DNA of 64,000 bases. It comes from Flavobacterium haoranii (lineage in GTDB: Bacteria > Bacteroidota > Bacteroidia > Flavobacteriales > Flavobacteriaceae). The stretch is taken from contig QKBC01000019.1 of the NCBI GenBank assembly GCA_003246205.1, positions 182,931 to 246,930 on the forward strand, in the 5' to 3' direction. A program made the position numbers and the translations under genes. Within the stretch, counting starts at the first letter, position 1; each line of letters opens with the position of its first letter. Shown here piece after piece: positions 58,731-64,000 of this stretch. The notes below the pieces were generated by a model that was not told the origin of the DNA, ran no database searches, and saw nothing but the letters and a program-made list of their open reading frames with translations.

Positions 58731-58776
58731 TTATGAATTGGTCAAATCATCGAATTAATAAATCAACGAATTGAGA

Positions 58777-59595
58777 TTAATATTGTTCATTTTCATTAGG
58801 AAAATCTACACTTTTTACATCATCAACATATTGACTGATAGCAGTACTCATATCTTCATATAAATTCATATAACGACGTAAAAACCTAGGATGAAATTCA
58901 TGTGTCATTCCTAACATATCATGGACAACTAAAACTTGACCGTCAACACCATTTCCGGCACCAATACCAATAACAGGAATGCTGATGCTTTCAGCAACTT
59001 TTTTTGCTAACTTAGCCGGAATTTTTTCCAAAACAACGGCAAAACAGCCTAATTTTTCAAGGGTTTTAGCGTCTTCAATTAATTTTTCTGCTTCTTCTTC
59101 CTCTTTGGCTCTAACGGTATAGGTTCCGAATTTGTAGATAGATTGAGGAGTTAGACCTAAATGTCCCATAACCGGAATACCTGCTTGAAGAATTCTTTTG
59201 ATGGATTCTTTAATTTCTTTACCACCTTCTAATTTTACGGCGTGCCCACCGCTTTCTTTCATTACACGTATTGCAGAACGCAAAGCTTCTTTAGGGTCAG
59301 ACTGGTAAGTACCAAAAGGCAAATCAACCACAACTAAAGCACGTTCAGCTGCTCTTACTACAGACGAAGCATGGTAAATCATTTGGTCTAATGTGATAGG
59401 AAGTGTAGTTTCGTGTCCGGCCATTACATTACTGGCAGAGTCACCGACTAAAATAACATCGATACCTGCAGCATCTACAATTTTTGCCATAGTATAATCA
59501 TAAGCAGTCAACATGGAGATTTTTTCTCCGTTCTGTTTCATCTCTACTAATGATTTAGTGGTAATTCTTTTATAATCTTTTTTTGCTACTGACAT
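58777..59595 (-). CDS. panB: 3-methyl-2-oxobutanoate hydroxymethyltransferase
   Basis: PanB makes ketopantoate from 2-oxoisovalerate and methylenetetrahydrofolate, the first step of pantothenate (and CoA) synthesis. The 272-residue TIM barrel has [40 protein letters not shown] (metal Asp, Ser/Asn), [36 protein letters not shown] and [22 protein letters not shown]. Residues of the active site are intact. Confidence 0.97.
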   Translation of the reverse strand: MSVAKKDYKRITTKSLVEMKQNGEKISMLTAYDYTMAKIVDAAGIDVILVGDSASNVMAGHETTLPITLDQMIYHASSVVRAAERALVVVDLPFGTYQSDPKEALRSAIRVMKESGGHAVKLEGGKEIKESIKRILQAGIPVMGHLGLTPQSIYKFGTYTVRAKEEEEAEKLIEDAKTLEKLGCFAVVLEKIPAKLAKKVAESISIPVIGIGAGNGVDGQVLVVHDMLGMTHEFHPRFLRRYMNLYEDMSTAISQYVDDVKSVDFPNENEQY

Positions 59596-59676
59596 TTTTC
59601 GGTTTTTTAATTGTGTAAAAGTAGTAAAATCATTTTTTTTACTTTGGATTGTAACAATTTTTCTTTTCTATAACTA

Positions 59677-60132
59677 ATGGGTAAAAAGTATAATATGAAT
59701 AAAGTCAGATGTTTAATCGGATTCTTGTTTTTCAATTTGATAGCAATTGGTCAAAACCAACCTAAAGAAGTTGTTCAAGAGTTTTTTAAAGCTTTTCATG
59801 CTCAGGATACAATAGGGTTACAGCAAATATGTCATAACAATATTAGTATGCAGACTGTAACAAATGCAGTAGAAGGTAGTCGTTTAAAGGTGGAAACAGC
59901 AGAGGAGTTTTATAAGTCAATAGCTGGTATACCGGATACTATTTCATTTTTAGAAAAGATCACAGATTATAAGGTACAAATTGAAGGAAATATGGCTCAC
60001 GTTTGGACCTCTTATGAGTTTTATATCAACAATCAATTAAGCCATGTTGGAGTTAATTCTTTTACCATGGTAAAAGAGCCGGACGGGGTATGGAAAATAG
60101 TTCATATCATTGATACTCGAAGAAAGAATTAA
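59677..60132 (+). CDS. NTF2-like (SnoaL-type) secreted protein
   Basis: A 151-residue protein (or 145 if started at 59695, which gives a cleaner signal peptide MNKVRCLIGFLFFNLIAIGQ). The mature fold is the NTF2/SnoaL cone: PKEVVQEFFKAFHAQDTIGLQQIC, a beta part with VQIEGNMAHVWTSYEFYINN and a final VWKIVHIIDTRR. Such domains are enzymes, ligand binders or transport adaptors; there is no recognisable catalytic residue set. It appears to be a single-gene unit. Confidence 0.8.
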   Translation: MGKKYNMNKVRCLIGFLFFNLIAIGQNQPKEVVQEFFKAFHAQDTIGLQQICHNNISMQTVTNAVEGSRLKVETAEEFYKSIAGIPDTISFLEKITDYKVQIEGNMAHVWTSYEFYINNQLSHVGVNSFTMVKEPDGVWKIVHIIDTRRKN

Positions 60133-60574
60133 TATGTTGATTGATAGGGAGAAATGAATTTAAAAGCATAATATAATTTTTTAGATGTTGTTGAAAAGAT
60201 ATTCTTTCAATTCGGAAAATACATTTTACGGTATCTAATAAGTCTTAATGTTAAAAGATAGATAGAGCATAAAAGCCAAAACTTTATTTAAAGTTTTGGC
60301 TTTTTGTTTTAAAAAACGTGTCAAAAAAAATCAGAAAATAGGACTGTCTGAGATACAAATTCAAAAACAACTTAAAAACTCCGGCTTCTTTTTTTGTAAG
60401 TAAAAGAAATATTTTATAATAAAATATTAAAATAAAGTCTTAAAAAATGGAAAAGACTTAAAAAAGAGGATGTAATCTTAAAAAGTTATAAAAAACAGAT
60501 AAAGTTTGATAAATTAACTTTATCATTACAATAAAATTATACTTTTAGCGCTATAAAATTACAAAGTTACTAAT
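60133..60574. other. Gene-free AT-rich region with hairpins
   Basis: 442 nt with no credible reading frame. It contains a strong terminator-like hairpin at 60271-60304, an AT-only inverted repeat at 60408-60428 and a GATAAAGTT/AACTTTATC inverted repeat at 60498-60524 about 50 bp before the remnant gene at 60575. No tRNA or insertion-sequence end was recognised. Confidence 0.6.
60271..60306 (+). terminator. Strong terminator-like hairpin 140 nt downstream of the NTF2-like gene
   Basis: A 16-bp perfect stem AAAAGCCAAAACTTTA / TAAAGTTTTGGCTTTT with two central bases and a T run after it. Confidence 0.85.
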
Positions 60575-60854
60575 ATGCGAATAAAATTACATCTAAACGC
60601 TATTTTTCCGGTCTTATTGTTTCCTGTAATCCTTTCAGCACAGCATATTTTATGAAAAAAAACTAGGGTAGAAGGCATGTGAATATTTATGCGATGCCAT
60701 TCCTAATTATGGCTTTATATTAGCGGATAATAAAGATAGGAATACAAGGAGAAAAAACTATTCTGGTAAGATTGATCAACTTGTCGACCGGAATTTATAT
60801 CATAGAAATAAAAGACAGATACCGAAATATGGTATTAAAGTAATTAAAAAATAA
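60575..60854 (+). pseudogene. Decayed T9SS-secreted protein gene
   Basis: Begins with a clear signal peptide MRIKLHLNAIFPVLLFPVIL ending SAQHIL and a stop at 60653-60655. Some 110 nt later a T9SS-type tail is readable (LINLSTGIYIIEIKDRYRN then MVLK), with a one-base shift needed to reach the terminal KVIKK in the other frame. Everything between (the passenger domain) is missing. This is the remnant of a secreted protein that lost most of its middle and then a base near the end. It lies directly upstream of the RHS-type gene. Confidence 0.65.
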
Positions 60855-60872
60855 AATTAGAAACTATTTAAG

Positions 60873-63800
60873 ATGAAAAAAATATATTGTTTAGTAGGGT
60901 TGTTAGGATTATTAAGTTTTGGGCAAACCAATCCCAATGATTTACCTGAAATTGCTCCCAAGTCACCAGAAGCAGCAGCGTTTTTAAAATATGGAGAATA
61001 TCCGATCAATTTATCTACGGGGGTGCCTAATATATCTATACCATTATATACCATAGACTTAGGAACCTTTAAACTACCAATAACATTAGATTATCATGCA
61101 TCAGGAATAAAAGTAGATCAAGAGGCAACATGGGTTGGTTTAGGATGGAATTTAAATTATGGCGCACAAATTATATTAAGTGTACGAGATGATATAGATG
61201 AAAATAATCCTTATATAGATTCTTTTGTTCCTGACAATCAGACTATTTTAGATTATTTTAATCAACATCCTTATGCTTTTACTCAAAACCAATTTATTAT
61301 GGATTATAAATTGGATTGGTCTAGAGTTAAAGATGTTTATAATTTTTCATCACCAACGACTAGTGGTAACTTTTATATTAGAAGCAGGCAAAATAATGAT
61401 GTTGTAGTATTTCCACCTGATGCTTTTAAAGTTGATATTTCTGGAGGACAACCAGGTAATACTTTTGAGTTCAAAGTAACGGATAAGGAAGGAAATGAAT
61501 ATTATTTTAGAAATACTAAGGAAATTACTTCAAGAAGTTTAACACATAGTGATTATTATACTAGTGCTTGGTTTGTTGATGATATTAAGACCAATTCAAA
61601 TGAGACAATTTCATTTGTTTATCAAGATGATGGCGCAATAAATGAACATAGTTTATCACAAAGATTAGATATAAAAGAAATTGGAGAGAATTTACCAAAT
61701 TGTCTTGCAAGTTCAAGTATTTATAATACAATAAGTTCTTCTCCGATTAGTATAAGTAGTACAACTACAACACTTGCGAAAAAAATAAAAGAGATACTAT
61801 TCCATAATGGAAATTCCAAAGTGTTGTTTGATAAGATTGATGGTAGAGAAGATTTATTAAATGCCAATGGATATTTAAATAAAATAGAGGTTCAGAAATA
61901 CGAAAATAGTACTTTTTACACGACTAAAGGTTTTGGGTTTGATTATTCTTATTTTGATACCACTGATGCAGTCAGTAACTTTGTATATGACAAAAAAAGA
62001 TTAAAATTGGATCAGGTTTATGATTTTATTTCAGGGGATATCATTGCTTCGTTTGTCTATTCAGATCTCGAATTACCTAATAAACGTTCATTTTCTCAAG
62101 ATTATTTTGGTTATTTTAATGATAAAACCAATCTGAATTTAATTCCGAAACATTTTTTGACTAGTCCTTATGATATAGAAGTCGGACAAGCTAATAAAAG
62201 TGTTAATCCTAGTGTAAATCAAGCCGGAATCTTAAAAGAAATTCATTATCCGACTAAAGGCTATACCAAATTCAATTATGAAAGTAATGATTATTTTGGA
62301 GTAGATGAGTTTAATCAATATCAACTGAATATTGTTAATGGTAACCTGGTACAAGGATCAGGGCCTGGCTCTTCTCCTCCTGATGAAATGCCTTATATTG
62401 ATTATTTTATATTAGATCCTAATTATAACCCATGTACAAGACCTAATCCAAGTAATTGTGTGCAATTTGCACTTTTCCCATACCAAGCAATAAATGCAAC
62501 CGGACACTTAGTATTTCAAATAAACAACACTGCAGGAAGCGACCCTACATTGATTAAGTATCAATACGCAAGGGTATCTTTGTATGACGGGAACCAAAAT
62601 TTAATTTATACATCTAATAAAACCCATAATGCCGGGACTTACACAATACCTGTTTCTTTGCCAGATTCCGGAGTAATTTTTGTAGAGGCTTATGGTCAAA
62701 ATCTAAGTGTTTCAAATTTACAATTACGCTATGTAAATAATGATCAAACGCCCAAGAATTTATTAGCAGGAGGTTTGCGAATAAAGAGTTTAGAAAATTA
62801 TAATTTTGACGATAATACTTTATCACTAAAAGAATATACTTATAAAGAACCTGACGATTTATTAAAATCAAGTGGTCATTTGGTTAATGATCTAGTAGTT
62901 GATTTTAAAAGTAAGCCTTTTAGTAATTATAGTCTTAACTCTTGTCAAGGAGGCGGACAAGGAGCTCCTCTTGATTCTGATCTGGATTATTCTAAAATTT
63001 ATAGTATATCATCAAATTCAAAATATGGTATAGAAGGGAATTCAATTATTTATCAGTATGTTAAAGAGGAGATTAAAGATATTGATAATAATGAAGATAA
63101 AGGAATAACATGGAATGAATTTACTATAGGTACTGATGAAATCCCTTTTGGAAATTCTACAGTTCAAATTTATACGACATGGAAGAGAGGAAAATTATTA
63201 GAGAGAAAAGAGTATCATAAAAACGGGAATTTGCTACGAAAAGAAACCAATGATTATTTTGAAGATCAATCTAAGATCTCCTATATAGAAGGATTTAAAA
63301 TGTTTACAAATTCAACATTAAATGTTGTAGAAGATTCAAGTGATCCAACCCAGCCACCTTACTTGTATTCATTAGTACAATATAATTATGGTATACCATC
63401 CAATACATTAATGATGTATGAACCTGTAAAATATAGTTTTCCTATTTACTGGTACTATCTAAAAAACACCACTATTACAGAGTATTTCTATGATTCCAAT
63501 AATGCCTTAACAGGAACATTAGAAAAAAATATAGATTATACTTATGGAAATACTGTTCATCTTCAATTAACCAATCAAAACATTACCACATCAACGGGCG
63601 ATATAGTAGAGACAATCTATTCTTATGCTCCGGAAATGGGCAATCAAGCGATGATCGATAAGAACATGGTCGGCATTCCGTTAAAGACGGAGACATTCCG
63701 GGGTACAGAGCCACTCTCTACTGTAAAAACTACTTATAAAGACTGGGGTAATAGTTTACTGGCTCCCGAATTGGTCGAAACGGCAAAAGGAACAGAAGCC

Positions 63801-64000
63801 TTGGAGACCAGGGTAAGATACAATGTTATGGATAACACAAACGGTAACCCGTTAGAAGTCCAAAAAGAAGGCGGTATGCTTATCAGTTATATCTGGGGGT
63901 ATAATAGTACCCAACCTGTAGCCAAGATAGAGAATCTAGCCTATGGAAGCATTCCCGTGTCCTTGATTACAGCGATACAAAGTGCTACCGATGCAGCCGT
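60873..64000 (+). CDS. Very large secreted RHS/YD-repeat-type protein, 3' end outside the window
   Basis: An uninterrupted frame from ATG 60873 to the last base, 1042 residues and no stop. The signal peptide is MKKIYCLVGLLGLLSFGQ. Residues 30-110 carry the block typical of flavobacterial RHS proteins: AAAFLKYGEYPINLSTGVPN, LPITLDYHASGIKVDQEATW and VGLGWNLNYGA. Further on come many tyrosine-rich strands such as FVYQDDGAINEHS, GFDYSYFDTTDA and KEIHYPTKGYTKFNYESND, a shell-forming beta repeat. Near the right edge the DNA becomes richer in GC and the protein more like the RHS core (ISYIWGYNSTQPVAKIEN). RHS proteins enclose a C-terminal toxin or effector, which would be encoded beyond 64000. Confidence 0.88.
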   Translation, partial: MKKIYCLVGLLGLLSFGQTNPNDLPEIAPKSPEAAAFLKYGEYPINLSTGVPNISIPLYTIDLGTFKLPITLDYHASGIKVDQEATWVGLGWNLNYGAQIILSVRDDIDENNPYIDSFVPDNQTILDYFNQHPYAFTQNQFIMDYKLDWSRVKDVYNFSSPTTSGNFYIRSRQNNDVVVFPPDAFKVDISGGQPGNTFEFKVTDKEGNEYYFRNTKEITSRSLTHSDYYTSAWFVDDIKTNSNETISFVYQDDGAINEHSLSQRLDIKEIGENLPNCLASSSIYNTISSSPISISSTTTTLAKKIKEILFHNGNSKVLFDKIDGREDLLNANGYLNKIEVQKYENSTFYTTKGFGFDYSYFDTTDAVSNFVYDKKRLKLDQVYDFISGDIIASFVYSDLELPNKRSFSQDYFGYFNDKTNLNLIPKHFLTSPYDIEVGQANKSVNPSVNQAGILKEIHYPTKGYTKFNYESNDYFGVDEFNQYQLNIVNGNLVQGSGPGSSPPDEMPYIDYFILDPNYNPCTRPNPSNCVQFALFPYQAINATGHLVFQINNTAGSDPTLIKYQYARVSLYDGNQNLIYTSNKTHNAGTYTIPVSLPDSGVIFVEAYGQNLSVSNLQLRYVNNDQTPKNLLAGGLRIKSLENYNFDDNTLSLKEYTYKEPDDLLKSSGHLVNDLVVDFKSKPFSNYSLNSCQGGGQGAPLDSDLDYSKIYSISSNSKYGIEGNSIIYQYVKEEIKDIDNNEDKGITWNEFTIGTDEIPFGNSTVQIYTTWKRGKLLERKEYHKNGNLLRKETNDYFEDQSKISYIEGFKMFTNSTLNVVEDSSDPTQPPYLYSLVQYNYGIPSNTLMMYEPVKYSFPIYWYYLKNTTITEYFYDSNNALTGTLEKNIDYTYGNTVHLQLTNQNITTSTGDIVETIYSYAPEMGNQAMIDKNMVGIPLKTETFRGTEPLSTVKTTYKDWGNSLLAPELVETAKGTEALETRVRYNVMDNTNGNPLEVQKEGGMLISYIWGYNSTQPVAKIENLAYGSIPVSLITAIQSATDAA

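Noticed and set aside
60857..61054. 65-codon minus-strand frame
   Set aside because: It lies wholly opposite the signal-peptide and N-terminal part of the RHS-type gene; its composition is that of a shadow and it has no promoter.
62614..62871. 85-codon minus-strand frame
   Set aside because: Shadow of the RHS-type gene, which continues uninterrupted on the plus strand.

Overview
The window reads as chromosomal DNA of a low-GC flavobacterium (family Flavobacteriaceae, Bacteroidota). The grounds are: AT-rich sequence; many promoters of the Bacteroidota type, with a -7 box TAnnTTTG and in a few cases a -33 TTTG, rather than E. coli sigma-70 boxes; short leaders without Shine-Dalgarno sequences; type IX secretion (T9SS) C-terminal sorting tails; an ArsEFG-like arsenic locus; a mevalonate-pathway HMG-CoA synthase together with menaquinone genes; and an S1-domain ribosomal protein gene with six S1 repeats. 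No rRNA, tRNA, CRISPR array, intact insertion sequence or prophage was seen.

Layout. 1-6.0 kb: a small winged-helix regulator and membrane-protein operon whose operator is duplicated in front of the next gene; an outer-membrane protein; kdsA (LPS Kdo synthesis); a lipoprotein/DUF4199 pair; a two-part YeeE/YedE sulfur-compound permease with an HMA metal-binding protein; clpS. 6-16.7 kb: prmA, a phosphate-selective-type porin, CvfB-like S1 protein, YheT-like hydrolase, PEP synthase, a YgiD-type dioxygenase, a beta-lactamase-fold serine hydrolase and a C1 cysteine peptidase. 16.8-24.2 kb: menB-menA and a UPF0173 hydrolase, then DUF1684, TatD, tcdA, cmk and rpsA, mostly informational or housekeeping genes. 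24.3-34 kb: a T9SS-secreted leucine-rich-repeat protein, then a nine-gene arsenic island (arsR, DUF6428, methyltransferase, arsC, small thioredoxin, ArsP-like permease, ArsF-like lipoprotein, ArsG-like CcdA-fold permease, ACR3), then a T9SS lipase-like protein. 34-45.6 kb: ahpC-thioredoxin-DUF6952, nhaC and a DPP4 peptidase, a secreted S74 autochaperone protein, an M28 peptidase, a Cys/Met-type PLP enzyme divergent from an Lrp regulator, and lpd. 45.7-60.1 kb: pabB, tilS, dsbD, a PLP racemase, GNAT, an XRE/membrane pair, comM, mvaS, a zinc peptidase, a membrane protein, RluA, panB and an NTF2-like secreted protein. 60.1-64 kb: a gene-poor AT-rich gap holding a decayed T9SS gene, then a very large secreted RHS/YD-type protein that runs off the right edge.

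How the genes work together. The arsenic island is the most integrated system. A thioredoxin-coupled ArsC and ACR3 would deal with inorganic arsenate and arsenite. ArsP-, ArsF- and ArsG-like proteins plus a small CxxC protein suggest handling of organic arsenicals and a possible thiol relay across the inner membrane. DUF6428 and an unusual methyltransferase are unexplained partners. The other notable themes are regulatory DNA: perfect palindromes next to promoters (ygiD, Lrp/PLP pair, arsR, the first operon), long hairpins inside operons (menB-menA, ahpC-trx), and dispersed REP-like repeats, one of which is built in frame into the pabB coding sequence. All calls are from reading the sequence; no database search was possible.
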